In this document: in pieces, positions 1 through 14,300 of the stretch | How positions within the stretch are numbered: position 1 is the first letter of the stretch | Layout: each line of letters opens with the position of its first letter | Assembly (NCBI RefSeq): GCF_041146795.1 | Contig: NC_135188.1 | Location: 4,450,419 to 4,514,418 of the forward strand | Length of the DNA stretch: 64,000 bases | Source: Maylandia zebra | Lineage: Eukaryota; Chordata; Actinopteri; Cichliformes; Cichlidae | Reading direction: 5' to 3' | Translations under genes and position numbers: made by a program | Notes under the pieces: model-generated | Databases searched by the model: none | What the model was told of the DNA's origin: nothing | Seen by the model: the letters and a program-made list of their open reading frames with translations, nothing else

Positions 1-292
1 CCAGAAATAGAGCAAGACGTACTCACAGGAAGCCAGAAAGTAATTGCACTCTGGAGCAGGCACAATTACTGCACCACATACAACTTTCTTACCTCAGTTT
101 ACTTGCAGATTTATATTCTAGATTAAATAGATTTTTTGGCAAGTGGTTGAGTTTTCCAAAAACATGGATATGTAGGGATATATCTTGTGTAAAGCTGCAA
201 AGACACAGGCAGTGTTTCATTCAGAAAAGAGACAATTGAACATTTAAGGTTTATTAAAGGGTGTTAAAGTCACTTCCCTGTCTGTACAGACT

Positions 293-502
293 TTAAAAAA
301 AAAAAAATCCATATATAGATGCATTTTTACCCTTTTTCCATTCACCATCACTTAGAAAAATATCAGCTTGATTTATATCATACTTGTCCTGGATATTTAC
401 AACAGCAAACCCCAGAAAAGCATGAACTTCTTCATTAGTGAAATCATCTGCCTGATTTGTCTCCAACTTGATGATAACGCGTGAGTGATTATCAAACACC
501 AT
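293..502 (-). other. Unidentified open frame, possible terminal exon or relic
   Basis: A 69-codon minus-strand frame whose composition looks protein-like (it contains ETNQADDFTNEEVHAFLGF). It ends in a run of Phe codons over a T tract. An AATAAA on the same strand lies at 249-254, about 40 bases past the stop, as expected for a last exon. I see no clear splice acceptor and do not recognise the protein. The segment with TNEEVHAFLGF faintly recalls the start of piggyBac-type transposase domains, but this is too weak to name. It may also be chance. Confidence 0.2.
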
Positions 503-1014
503 TCAGGTACGTGATGCAGTATAAATAATACTGTGATCTGTTTATAAATTAGAAACGTCGTCGCTGAACTCCAGCTCAGGAGCAAGCCAGAATACTTTTA
601 TTTCTGGGTTTTGGTTATTTGCACACCTTTCTTTACTGACAGACCAAAGTCCTTGGTCTGAACACTGAATTATTCTCTTTCAGTACGACTGCAGATCACA
701 GTAAACTTTTGAATACAAAGATTATAACATCTCAACTCTGCCAGTAAAGATTCTGCAAATCAGCCACACATGCTTCATATGACCACGGCATGAAAGGATA
801 AAGAGGCACAGCCCTGATATTCCTGAAAGGTTTTAACACAAAAAAGTAAAACCAATTTTAGCCAAAAGCTGAAAAATTACCCTCAAGACATGTCTTATGT
901 CACTCAAGTGTCCTCGTCTTGAATAGAGTGGCGTCTTTTCCTATTAAAAATGACAAACGATCTCAGTCAGTCCCAGAATTTATCAGGTTACCAGAACCGT
1001 ATGGAAACATTTTA

Positions 1015-2190
1015 TACACTGGTTAAAAAAAAATTAAAGGAACATTTTGAAAGCACATTAGATTTCAATTTAATTTCCATCAGTTCCAATGATGAAGAAC
1101 TAAAAAGAATCCACAGATATCCTCCTCACCCTGTGAGGCAGGTGCCGAGCTGAGAGGAAAAGAAGAAGAAATGGGACAGAGAAAAGGAATTAATGGTTCA
1201 CTGCAGAACTTGTTTGTTTGATGGAAATGAAAGCAAACCTACAGAGGGTTGAATTCAAACATACCCCAAAAATTACAGTTAAAAAATTGACGTGAAAGGC
1301 TAGTCCATTTTGCTGAAATGTCATTGCAGTAACTCAGAATGGTACTTACTAGTTTGTATGGCCTCAACATGGCTTGTATACATGCCCATAATGAGATGAT
1401 GGATGGTGTCCTGGAGGCTCTCCTCCCAGATCTGGACCAGGGCATCACGGAGCTGCTGGACAGCTGAGGTGCGACCTGGCAGCATTGGATGAATCAAGAC
1501 GTGGTGTTCCACAGGATTTAGCTCAGGTGTAGGGGGTCAGTGACTGGTATCAAACCTTTCATCCTCCAGGAACTGCCTCCTTACTCTCGCCACATGAGGT
1601 TGTACTAGGAGGAAACCAGGACCCAGTGGGGCCAAGGATTTTATCCGACACACAGAGCTGTGGAAAGCTGTGCGCCCCTCCATGGGTATGCCTCCCCAGA
1701 CCATCACTGGCCCACCAACAAACCAGTCATGCTGCACAATGTTACAGGCAACATAATGTTCGCCACACTTTCCTGCTCTCATCTGTGAAAAATCACTGGG
1801 TTCCAGTGGTTGCCAACTCTGGTATTCTATGGCAAATGCCAATCTGGCTCAGCAGCCAGGCAGTGAAAATAGGGCCCACAGCCCACACTCACCAAGTCTA
1901 ATTGTTTAGTCAGAAACATTCACACCAGTAACGAGCTGGGGGTCATTTTGTAGGGTTCTGGCAGTTCCTCCTTGCACAAAGGAGCAAATACCGGTCCTGC
2001 TATTGGGTTAAGGACCATCTACGCTCCTCTCCAACTCTCCTAGAGCAACTGCCCGTCTCGGGAAATTTCCACCATGCTATTGAGCCTGTGCTGGGAGACA
2101 CAGCAAGCCTTCTGGCAATGGTATGTATTGATGTGCCATCCTGAAGGAGCTGGACTACCTGCACAACCTCTGTAGGGTCCAGGGTCTTTC
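1015..2190 (-). mobile_element. Decayed Tc1-like DNA transposon
   Basis: On the minus strand three broken frames match a DD34E Tc1-type transposase in order: an N-terminal piece around 2040-2231, a middle piece at 1537-1842 containing VMVWGG and PGFLLV, then a C-terminal piece at 1321-1512 with QLRDALVQIWEE. The end near 1015-1060 (TACACTGGTTAAA then AAAGGAACATTTTGAAA) matches the terminal repeat of the widespread fish Tc1 family that begins TACACTGCTCAAAAAAAT. The other terminal repeat was not found, so that boundary is approximate. Frames are interrupted and internal deletions are evident, so the copy is old and inactive. Confidence 0.85.
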
Positions 2191-2985
2191 ATGCAACACT
2201 GAGCTAAGTTTAAACATAATTCACAGAGCATGCAGCTGGACTCTTACCTCAGTTGGGCTAAGATCCAAAAGGTCCTACACAGAAGAAATAAATGAAAAAG
2301 AAAATGCGTCCACTTAGAGGAGACGAAGCTCAAACTCACGTTTGTAACACAAAAACACAGAAAGCATCAGGAAATCCTTTAAAAGTCTCCACCACCCTCT
2401 GAGTGTAGCAGGGTGACTACGGGGTACACGCCTCATCACGTGCTTTCCTTACACTTCAACTCAAACAGAAGTTTTAAAATGAATTAAGAAAGGAAACAGG
2501 TCTTACCTCTGCAAGACAACTCTGAGTTTCCCTCAAATGGTATTCACTATCATCATTTCAGTGACTGCAAGACGACACAGAAAATGCAGAAACCAATGAG
2601 ACCGTGAAAATCTCCAACGCACGCACACAAATAAAATAAAAATCAGCCAATATCTAATAAAGAGCTTTATTCAGATTTTAAATAGATTTACAAACCATAA
2701 GAAAAAAAAAGAAAAGAAAAACGAGGAAAAAAATATATCAAGTGATCGTCAAAATATCCACATGTGCATATCAAGGTAGATTGTAAACAGTCCTTTGAAG
2801 CCAAAAAGTGAGACTGCCAGGGGTCAGGTTCACTCAGCTGGAAAAGGGTTTGTTTATTGGTGGTTGTTTTGTTTTTTTCCTGAGGTTCTTGTTGTTTTCT
2901 TAACTGCTGGGTTTCCCTCAGTGAGGCTGCCACCAACCAGAGCTCAGAGTGTGGGGAGCAAGGACGATAAAACAGTAGTTTGACC

Positions 2986-2986
<1 letters not shown>

Positions 2987-3016
<30 letters not shown>
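2987..3016. repeat. A30 homopolymer
   Basis: Thirty consecutive A on the plus strand inside the presumed cdc34 3' UTR. It encodes the Phe run of a spurious minus-strand frame. Confidence 0.95.
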
Positions 3017-3021
<5 letters not shown>

Positions 3022-3590
3022 TTCTCACAAACCATTACAATAGAGAGGCAGGGGTTCATTCATAAACTATGTAACAAACACTGATCAATTATACAGTAAT
3101 GACAACTCTGTGGCGTAAACAGTAGCGGGTAACGATCCCTGCATGGTGTGCCGACTCAGTTTGGCTCTGTTCAACTTTTCCGTTTCATATCTGTGTAACT
3201 GGTTCATATCTTTACTCAGTCTTATATGAACAACAAAAGGGCTCTTAACAATAAAGTCAATACATATAAGAGAAAACATTGCAGCCTTTACCACAAATTA
3301 CAAAGAAAAAAACCAACAACCCTGAAAACAGAAAAGCAGCCCCCCCCCCTCCAAATGCAGCTCAGATAAAATTGAGTTAAGAGGACATTTTTCCTTGGAC
3401 ACAATCCCAACCCTTATAGCAGGTCTAAAACCACAAACACATCATAACAGCATGCTAGTGAAGAACCACATTCTCCTGTTCATGCTTAGAGATAAACCCC
3501 ATCCCAGTACCTTCCCATTTTTGCTTTTCTTTTCCACATATTTCAGCTCATCTAAAAAATAAAATAATAAAAAAACCCATCAGCAAGTAT

Positions 3591-3611
3591 TCTCTCTCTC
3601 TCTCTCTCTCA

Positions 3612-3659
<48 letters not shown>
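3591..3659. repeat. (TC)n(AC)n compound microsatellite
   Basis: A TC tract followed directly by about 22 AC units. Open frames across it encode only Val-Cys repeats and are not genes. Confidence 0.95.
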
Positions 3660-3663
<4 letters not shown>

Positions 3664-5348
3664 CAGGATTTCATCAGAAATACTGTTGGGTGGTGGTAAC
3701 GGGGGTGTATCAGAGCACTCTTGGCAGTTAGGAGAGGGTCTGATGGTGTACAGTAGACTGAAAACAAGACGCCCCCCCCCCCCTCCTTCCCCCATCTGTC
3801 TCCATTTTTAATTCTTCTGAATCACATCCTGCATCAAGCTGCCACCCGTTTGCCTTTGAGGTAACAGGATTCATTGATACTGATGAGTCAAAATGGCTGG
3901 CGCAAAGAAATATGCCAGTACACACAGCCGCCAGCAGGGGGCGAGCTCTGTGAAGGGCAGTGAACAATGCAACTCTTCAGCTCTGGAGACTTGTGCTACT
4001 CAGGAGTTGGGATCTCAAACCACAGACCGACACAGCTTCACATGTCCGTCTCTGACCAAGGACACGTGGCTGGCTTGTGAGACTCGAGCTGGAGTTTGGG
4101 ACACGCTGCAAAGCTCAGCTTTACTGACACGCTTAAAGCACTGCATATTGAGTAAGTTCAAGCACTGACTGCATAGGTTTGTTAAATACAGTACGTTAAA
4201 TTTCACGAGCAGCAGTGAGCTGGGCTGGCGGTTTCTTAATGCATCCGAGCCACTAGTAGCGCGTGCTTGTACGACGAAGGCCGTGTGGCAGTCGGTAGAG
4301 GACGTTTCTGGGGTTCTGGTCTACATGCCATTCTTTAGTTCAGCTGTTCGATCTTACCTTCCTCACTCACACCTCGGACAAATCTGACAGGTGCCGCTAT
4401 AAATAAGTTCCCTCCATCAGGAGGGCGCCATTTACACAATATCGCCACCTGAGAATTAAAAGAGCAGGGAGGAGGGGGGGCTGACTGACTCCTTATGCCA
4501 CTTTCCTCTTGCCTGGCTGACTGGGGTTTGACTCATGGATCCCATTGGACAGTCACATGTGGAATATTAGGGAGTGAGGGAAGGCACAAGAGAGTGTGAA
4601 TGGCAGACAACTTTCATGTGTGGAGCAGCACAAGCCTTGCGGCTTAAAAGGTCAGAGGTGAGGCATGGCAGGGCTTTGAACAGCCTGCAAACTAGAGTAG
4701 AGTCACACACACATCCGGGGCTCAGAGGCGGAAACGACTCCGCTTTAGAAAAAGAAAAAACAAAACAACAACTCGCGCAGACACACATACGCACAGCAGG
4801 CCAATTATCCTACGTTAGCTTTCTTCACAAATCTTGCTTTACTCCGACCTGAACCTGTCTCCTGATGACTGTGATTAAGAGCAGGTGTGACCATTCTGCA
4901 CCAAAATTAACTCAGACATCAGATTTGTTCCACTCAAAGCCTGCAGAAGAAATAGGACTCGAAGCTAAAAGGCTAAGCTAATTTCTAGTAAGTGCAGATC
5001 AACAGGAGGTGAGGAAACCAAAACTATTACTTTGAAGATTTCCTGCTGAGTGTGCATATTGTGTGTAACCTTTACTAAGAACAGATAAATAAAATAAAAC
5101 ATGTAAGAAACAAGCAGAAAAAACTCTGTAGCCTTCTTTTCTTCAATGCATCGGGTTTTAGTGCGCACGCTGTGACTGCACATGTAACAGAAGGTGGACG
5201 GGGGCTGTGCTAAGTGAGTACTGGGGAAGAAGGGGGGAGAGGGGGATTCAAAGTTCAGTTCATGACAGAAGAGGGCGGTCAGCGGTGGGATGGGGGTGTT
5301 GAGAACAAGAACAGCGAGCAGGGGGACGATATCGCAGGGCGGGCGAGG

Positions 5349-8300
5349 TCAGGAGTCCTCAGTGCCCGAGTCGTCCTCATCATAGCAACAGTCCTCATCG
5401 TCATCCTCGTCGTCATCATCATCATCCAGCTCCTCGTCATCGTAGTAGTCATCGTATAAGAGGTTGGAGCCGTCGTCCGTGGGTGGGACTTGGGTTCGGA
5501 CGCAGTACTCGTCCAACGTGACAGGAACCTTGACACCGTCCCGCTCTGCATCCGCTTTGGTAGCCACCACCTGCTTTCTGTAAGACGCAAGGAAGAAACA
5601 GAAGAGGTGAAAAAAATAAATAAAAATGAGGCTATGAGCAAGTTCAGTTGTGGCGCTCTGTTTCTACTGTACAGACAAGCAAACGTTTGAAGTGAGGAGA
5701 CAGCCGAGTGCGTTTTTCTTCCTTCCTGTACCTGATGATCTCGATGTATTCTCTGTCCTTGCCCTTGCTGTCCCTCCACTTTCGGTACATGACTGAGGCG
5801 TCCACGTTGGCGGGGGAGAACGTGTTGGGTTCATTCAGCAGAGAGATCACACTGAGCAGGATGGTCCTGAGAGAGAGGCCGACAGCGGAACGAGTGATTA
5901 AAATAGTTGAAGGCAATACAGGATGAGGAGAAGGAAACGGGGCGGAGAGTAGCAAAGATGGAGGTAAGACGAGACAAGAGACACTGAGTGCAGGAAGCAG
6001 AAGTGTACAGAAATGGAAAGACAGACATACACAGACAAAAAGAGGGAGAGAGGGTGAGGGAGGGAAGGAGGGAGATGAAGGTCAGGGTCAGACGAGCAGC
6101 CTGTTAACCCTCTGATCATCTGCCTCTGCTGCTGCGTTTGACTTTATTGGCCTAAACACAGCTGTGATTAAGAGACCAGTCACACAAACATGCGTGGGCA
6201 GTTTGTTTTATCCTCCAAAACATTTTTACACACTCCTCCTGTAAATAATATTAAGCTGCTTTTGTATCTGTCGCTTCTGTCTGCAGCAGTCAGAGGATCC
6301 TTTATGAAAGACACAGCCGTAGTGGATTTTGTCTACGCTGAGCACAGAAAAAAAAAGACAACTGAGAATCTGGAGGGACCAAGTAATTCAATCTGTGTCA
6401 CGCAAATATCAGAAATAAAGACGTATGAATTAAACATCATGTTTGGGTGTTTGCTGCATTTAAACTGCAGCAAGCTGAGAAAAGGCCTCAAACAATCATC
6501 CTGTTTTCATGCTACAGGATCTGGACTCAGCCATCTACATTTTCTGCTCTGTAGGCAAAAATGCAGCACTGCTTTTGTAATATTCAGCTCTGAGGCTTCA
6601 TTACTGTGGACAAAATTGCAGTAAAGAAATTCATTTTCCAAAGTACATAATGTAGCTGCTGTCTTGCCACCACACTTGAGTAATGGTGAAGCTGTTTAGA
6701 GGCTCACAAATGTACCCATAGAGCTGGTATTACATCCAGTAGCAAGGAAAGACAACAATGCCGCCCGAATGTAAGAAAATGTCTGTGCCCGGCTACAAAC
6801 ATTGTCTAGCTCCTCCCCTGATCCTCCATGATCAGCATGACTGGCCACGGCCAATGACCTTCTTTAGCAGGTGCACAGCCAGTGCATCTCCAGATCTGTT
6901 CAAACGTTCCCACTCTATGATTAAAGCAAAATCCCGACAGACACAAAATGCATTATGCATCTAAATGAATCAATTAAAAATTCATTATGGTCTCGCTACA
7001 AGCCAGAAAAAAGAAAAAAAAATCTCTGCAGATCATCATCTTTTTTTTTCTTTTCTTGAGTTGTTCCAGAGCCTGACGTGTACCTGACGTTCTGTGTGGG
7101 GTTCCACCTCTCCGATGGCAGCTCACCGCTCTGTGGGTCGTCCACTGGTGGATGAAGGATGGAGATGCACACATCCCCGTTCTAGGGACATGAGACAGTA
7201 AACAAGCATGTTCAGACAAGCAGTCACCTTTAAGAAGCGCGAAAAGATTCAAATATTAGGGCTACATGTTGAAAAAAAAAAAAAAAAAAAAAAATCTACT
7301 TCGAATCACAAAAATGTCAACGTTTGACAGTCACACTTCTCTCTTTCTCTCTCTTTTTTTTATTTTTAAAATTGTTCAGATTTACCTCGTAGATGTTCGG
7401 GTGCCACATTTTGGTGAGAAAGCGGAAAGCTGGTGGAGAGTACGGGTAGTCGATGGGAAACTTGATCCGAGCCTTGGGGTGAGAAAAGACACCTATTAGC
7501 AGCGTACTGACAGGACGAGTGTTTACCTCTCTCTCTCTCTCTCTCTCATGAACAGACAAGTTGTGACCAATTTCCCTTGTCACCGCCTGGTAACCATTTC
7601 AACTAATTAGTACAACCGAGCAACAAGATGATTGCTTTACCCACAGTTTGTCTTTAATTAAAGACAGTCTTGGCGCCATTTGCTTACATTGTGTAATGGA
7701 TCTACGCACACGCACGGTCAGAAACAACTGCAAGTCTGAATGATTCTGCAGAAGAAATAAAAGCATGCATGTGTGTGGCTCTCTGTCGGGGTACTCACTG
7801 ACATAATGCACGCCCTAGGCGTTACTTTAACCATCAAAACCCAACCTAACACGTGCCCCAAACAGTCCTGTGTCAGATAAGCCAAGCCATAATGTTCTCT
7901 CTTCCAAGGTCTAAAACTCTGAAGTGGTCCTCAAAAAGATAACCACACAAGTACAGACACAGCTGCCAAGGAGAGAGGGCTTTATTTTGACTGCTTCTCT
8001 TCACAAAGCCCTACACTGCAGCGCTGGTGCCAACGCGCAGCAGCTGATTGAAGACCTCCACAATCACGCTGATCAGCGTCAGTCGTGATTGAAAGAAACC
8101 TCTAAATACCTACTACAGGGTCAGTGCAAAACATAGCTAATGACAGTGTAATGTAATACGGTGTGGAGGAAGGGAGGGATGGAGGCTTGCAGTCCGTTCA
8201 GCTGCAAAGCGCGTGGAGCTTAGAGAAACACCGGAGGCTGAGGGTGGGGGGGGGGTGGTAATGGTGCTGGTATAAAGACATTGTGTTTGTCCTCTCCAGC

Positions 8301-11300
8301 TGTCACTGCAACCCAAGACAATCCACTACTCACACTCATGTTCTGCCATTATGTGTCCTCACACTGAAAACAACCACACAGACACACACTGTAAATCCTG
8401 TGTGGAAGACCACTCCTCCGTTTTCCATAAAGCGTGCCATGGGAGAGACGGTGACGGAGCACACACACACCAACAGGACTTATTATACACGAACGCATCA
8501 CTCACATCATGAAACCTTCTGACCCCCCCGCCAAAGTCTCTCTCACACACACCCGTGTACATTTGCTGATTCGGCATGGTCAGCTGGTCCTCGCCACAGT
8601 GAACCAACTAGCAGGAGAGGGAGTGAACTGGCAGCAGGGGTGTTGGAGGAGCAGTAGTTGGAGGAGGTCGAGGGGGATTTCATTTGAACTAAAGGGGGTT
8701 GGGCTCTATATAATTTTATAAGCTTTGAGCCTTCTTTGACCGCTTTGCCTAATTTAACCCTCGAGCATGCAGCCAAATGTTTTATCTGTGCAAAACACTG
8801 AGTGACTTGTTGATAGTCACAGAATACTCTGCATTTAAGAGTCTTTGTCATGAAGGAGTGAGTTTGTACATCCCGACTAACAACACAAGATAAATTCAGT
8901 CAGCCTGCTTATCCTAACCTGCGCTCTCCATATCATAGCAGGGCAGAGAGGAAGTGTTGACAATCCTGAGAGAAGAGGGCCTGAAAAAAATAAAACCCCC
9001 GAGTTTGACCGGCCTTGCCAGATAACTGGCGACCCATCAGAGTGCAGAGTTCAAGCCAACATTGTACACATTACAGCCTAGCAGCAGTGCAACACATAGC
9101 AGCTAGCCAGGCGGGCGGAGGAAGGGGGAGGAGGCCATACAGCAACAGTGATTGCTTAGTTTTTAGTCCAAAACAATATAAGCAGTAAGATCATATCAGT
9201 CCCCTGGCTGGAAATGGGGCAAAGGAGACATTAGTTTGTATATTTTGGAAAGCTGGCCCTCCGTTGCTCCCCCTTTCCACAGCATGTCCATAGATAGTCA
9301 AATATCTGCTGTAATTTAGAGCTCAATAAATAAGCTGACAGTGACAGCATTTACCGGTAAGGATGTTTTAAATAAACCACACTAATCATCAGCAGCCATT
9401 CAACAACACTTTCGGTCACAGTGAGAAAGTTCTGGGTTTCAATCTCCTGGTCAGGTGGGCCTTTTGGGAGTCAGCTTTGCATATCCACAGCCAAAATGCA
9501 AAGACTAAAGCACAGTATGAACGTATGGGGAAATATAGCTTGTAGCCTAAAGCACTTTCAGTGGTAACGTAGACAAAAGTGTTATGTAAATGCTCCTTCA
9601 TTTTCATCTGTTCTGACTCAACAGATAATACAAGGACTGGTTTTGGCCGAGTGTGCCGAAACATCCTTCCAGTGCCCGTTTTTCCCCAAACAAACAGTGA
9701 ATGAGTCTCTAACATGCTTCTTTAAGATGGTTGCAACTACTTCACAGGACATATCATGGATTAAAACTAGAATTACTCCCCAAACCACCATTAAAATTTG
9801 TTTTACACCTCTGGCAGAGAGCCTTCCATCTAAGCAGTTTCATCCAAATCTATTCAAAGCCACCGAGATACCGTGAAACCAAAAGGTGATGAGATGTGGA
9901 AGAAATCTGATACTCTATCCAACTGTGGGGAAGTTCAAAAGAAGAACACAGCTCTGTGGTGAGACAAACTCACCCTGCCCGTCAAGAAACAGCCAAATCT
10001 GTACGTCTGAATAAATAAGTTGAATCAATATCTCAGTTTTTAACCTCGGGCTGAGAGACCCATGTGGCAACCCTTCCCATAAAATAGTCCCATTCATCAT
10101 AACCCTGCGAGCCTGAGAGCAAATAAGAAAGCAGGAAGGTAGGGATATGCATTAACAATAATCATGAGCGAAAAGGAAAGAGTGCGATTTCACATTGCAG
10201 CTTAGCAAGAGGCTTCAGACTGTTTTCCTGTTCTAAAACAGCTCTTTGACCTACCTTACATATGACTACCTATTATACAGCTGATGGCTGCAGATGGATG
10301 TGGATAGAGGAGATAATGCATAGATGAGGTAAAGAAGTGGCCCAAGCAAAGACAGGCTGCTTGGTTGGCTTATTTGCTCTGCAGCTGTGAGCCGCTTCAG
10401 CTCCAAACAGACAGAAGATAAGAAACACGGGAGGAGAAGGAGCGAGGACACTGCAGCAGGGTCTTCGATGCCCAATATCAGCGTTCTCTTTTCAAATGCA
10501 TCTACGGTCCTGCTCCGAGTCTTTACCTCAGTCTCTTCCCATACAGCTGCTCAACCAAGACGTTTACCCAAAACAGAGTGCTATTCTCAGAGTATCTGTT
10601 GAAATATGCTGGTTTGCATGTCATGCCTGATAATTGGCCCGAGAAGCCAATTAACAGCCTTAATTCTCAGAAGGAGATTCACTTTGAACATCTCATCTGA
10701 GAAGCTGACAGGAAGTGCAGCTGATTTCTCTTTTGCCAGGCAAACCCCCCCCCCCCCCCCCCCCCCCCCAAAAAAACTTATAAAACACTCCCCTTGTTAT
10801 TGTTGCATCATAGACAGTGAAGATCAGTTTCCTCTTTCTATGAAAATCTTTGACTGTGACCTGAAAAGCTGCCTCGAGGAAGGAACGAGTCAGAGAAAGA
10901 GCACGCCCACCCTGCCGATAATGACAAGCGAGGCGAAGTAAATCAGGTCAATGCAAAGACCCTGAACAGAACAAATCATTCTGCTCTCCCTGTGCACCTC
11001 TTCACCGTCCCCACAGACCTTATCCTTTCTCACGCATATGCAGGACAAGGAAAACGGCCCCGGCACCGAGCAGATTCCACACAGCACGTGCAGATCTGTG
11101 AGACTAACAGGTTCAGATCCAACAGACTCCCCTTTCTCTTCAATTGTTTTTAATTCTCATCCTTCTGGTTGTTGCAAACTGTAATACAGATATATTTCAA
11201 ACAACTCTTAGGTGATCTTAGCACAAGGACATTTCAAGAAGCCCACCGAGCCACGTCTCAGAGATGATTATTGCACCAGTGGCCCAAACAGGAAGAGGAA

Positions 11301-14300
11301 GAGAACACACTGCCAGGGCTTCAGGGGATGGTTATAACCGTCTACCAGAGCCTCACACTCACTTCTGCTCACAGCAGGCTGCGCCTTCAAAGCGGGGGGG
11401 CATTGCAAGGAAAAGGGCTGTGCCTGCTCTTGATCTGGCCCCTTCAATATTCCCTGTTTTTTGGAGGGTTTTTTCCTCCCCTCTACCCTGCTCTTGTTTC
11501 TCTGTGACACAGCCAGAGAGGGAAACATGACTCCAGCAGCTCAGCCAGGCACACTGCAGTCAGGTTAGGTTTTTTTTTTTTTTACACTCTCTTCTATTGC
11601 TACTGCAAGGCTAACAGAGAACATGTACAAATTCTGTAGCATATTAGGAAGGTGCAACTACAAAGTCAGCTTCTTGATCGCAAACAGTGTCTGTCATCTG
11701 ATTGTCAAGTGCTTTAAAACAAAAACAGACAGGCCCGGGCAAAAACCAAAGGGCAGCTCTCCTCTCTCATAACAGCTGTGAACATGGGGGTCTGTCAGTC
11801 GAGAAAAACGCTTGACTTGAAAGATTAAAGGTATTTTCTTTTATTATTAGCTGCAGATCCCTCATTTACACTATGACCTCAAGTAAGAAAGTTGACACAG
11901 CCCCTCCACCCAACCTTCAAAAGACCTGTGCCACTTGACACATAGTGAGAGATCTACAAGTCACCACAGGAAACTTTCCTGCGAAGCATAATTAGATGAC
12001 GGTATCTGTGGACATAAATAGTGAATGCTGCATCTTTTGCTGCTTTTGAAGTGGAGGGCAAAAAACAAAAACCTCCTCCTGGAGAGTACAGAGCTACGAT
12101 CAGTTCAATGCTTTAGGTTATTCCAACACAGAGGTATTAGAGGCAGTACAAATATACAGAAATGTAGCAAATGGTGAACTAACTATTTTGTTTCAGGCAA
12201 AGTAAAAATGTCTCTGTCATACGACTTGGTGACCTGGCCGACCCCGCCTCATGTCAGTGTGTTCTAGAAAACGTTTGGCAAAATTAAAAATGTCTGGGCT
12301 GTTTCACTTGTGGCTAATGGTTACGGTTTTCGGCAGACATCAAATGTACTGCCGACAGCAAAATTAAACCCACAGCTTTAAATACACTTGTGGAAGTGGT
12401 GCACTTTGTGATGCAAACTGTAGTGTTTGCACGTGTTCAGGGTGGGACAATAGCTTAAAGTCCTTACAGAAGCAATTCTTGCCGCACTAGCCATCTTAAA
12501 AACACTGATTGTTAAAGCCTGAACTTCAGTGCTCACCTGCACATAAAACATTGCACTTTTATATTTGAACCACCAGTCAAAGGTGAATAAAACTAATTCC
12601 ATCTGCCTTCTTGCATCAATTCGGGACTATTTGAGTGCAGTGCCTCTTTCATGACGTCTCTGACTGTCACAGCTGTTAAACTTTGCTGAATTTGTATTGT
12701 GTCCATGTTCTGTAACTAATTTTAAAGGACTGCAATTCAAGTTCAAATCATCAACAAGTCGCTGCTCACTAGATAAATCTGTGAATACGCAAACATCTAA
12801 AGTTCTGCAGCAGTCACACTCGATACGTGATACTATGCTTCCTATGATTTGGGCTGGTGAGTAAGCTGTTAAAGCCGTGGAGTGTTTTTAGCTGTGTGAC
12901 TCAAATCTTATCCCCGGGGACAAACAGATGTGAGGAGAAAGAAGAAGAAGAAGAAGAAGAAAAAGCAGAGTGAGAGAGTCAAACACTCATTACACTCAGT
13001 GTAATCTACACACAGTTTCCTGCACTGAGAATATTTTTAAACTCTCTGCATTACCAAAGTTTTCATATTTAAGCCTCACGGTGCAATATTATCACAACAC
13101 TTCACTCCTGATACCATATTAATGCAACTTTTAACATTTTGCAAGGTTTAACATTTATCACCTTTTTTTCCAACCGCAAATTACATCCTCAAACTTTGTC
13201 AGTTTTAAATAAGATAACACTATCTTGCTTTAGTTTATCTTTTGCTGCGAAATGAGATCGTCAATGCTGCTATCAGTCTGTGGTTGAATGGGGTCAAGTT
13301 GCCAATACGATGCAATCAGTTTCTGATAATACAGCAATTACTGTGATAAATTGTCAAAAAAAAATAAAAATATCACACACATATAATTCCATTTGCACTT
13401 AGATCTTGGCCGTTTGCCTGCATTTATAAATTAGACATCAATTATTTCTGAGAGTGATTGCCGTCAGTACAACTCAGACTGCAAACATTTGCAGAAAGAG
13501 TGCCTCCTTTAACCTGTGCAATCACCTCGCCACCAAAACTGGTCGTGAGCGTGAAACACCATGAGGGTACGGGCAGCCTAGTCGCCAATCAATCGGTTGC
13601 AGAATGTACAAAAAAAAAATGCAATCACCAGACAGCCACCGTTTTTATGCTTTGATTTGTAGTTGCAAGAAGGTTGCGGCCCTATTTCTACTCCTGTGAC
13701 TGAGCCATTAGCTTAATTAGGAGATAATTAAGTTTGTCCAGTGTTGAATGGTTTTTCAGTTGAGCTGATTTAATGCAAGCTTCCTCAGCTAACATTATCA
13801 CAGGATGGTGGAACATGAGATGTGCCCTCTTGTTTCCAGTATTCCCAAAATATTTGATATCATTTAAGAAAATATCAATATTTGGTGTCCCTGTATCACT
13901 TCAATACTGCCACAAAAAAATACTGATGCTATGCTGTATTGATTCTTTCCCCCCACCACTACTAATTATCAGTCCTTTTCAGGTAGTGTCGTTAAATCCC
14001 CAAGCACACCTTGACCTTTCTCAGCACCTAGTATGGGAACCACTGCTCTGGCCAACTCAGCTGTTCATGTCCCAAGACCACAGCTTACTACAGGCCAAAG
14101 TCAGTAAACGTCAGAGTCTCAGAACCTAAATGGATTCCTCACATGAATACACAGAAATGTCAGCAAATGGGTGTTAGCACCAGCGAGTATATGAAAGTCA
14201 CAGGTCATGGTCAGCTTATCATTATCAGGCACTGTGTGTTTACTTCTGCACCGTGTGTTTACTAAAGCAACCAGGACAGTTATCTAATCCTGTGTGAGTG

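Larger units (their letters stand above)
2650..5348 (-). other. cdc34: Probable 3' UTR of cdc34
   Basis: Non-coding sequence directly after the cdc34 stop codon. The first strong minus-strand polyadenylation signal downstream is AATAAA at 2666-2671, which gives a 3' UTR of about 2.7 kb. It holds an A30 run (2987-3016), a TC/CA microsatellite (3591-3659) and no convincing open frame. Whether the transcript really extends this far is inference. Confidence 0.45.

Noticed and set aside
950-1153. 67-codon plus-strand frame
   Set aside because: It overlaps the terminal repeat of the Tc1 relic and has no recognisable protein features.
5214-5459. Plus-strand frame with an Ile/Val-rich tail
   Set aside because: Antisense of the Asp-rich tail of cdc34.
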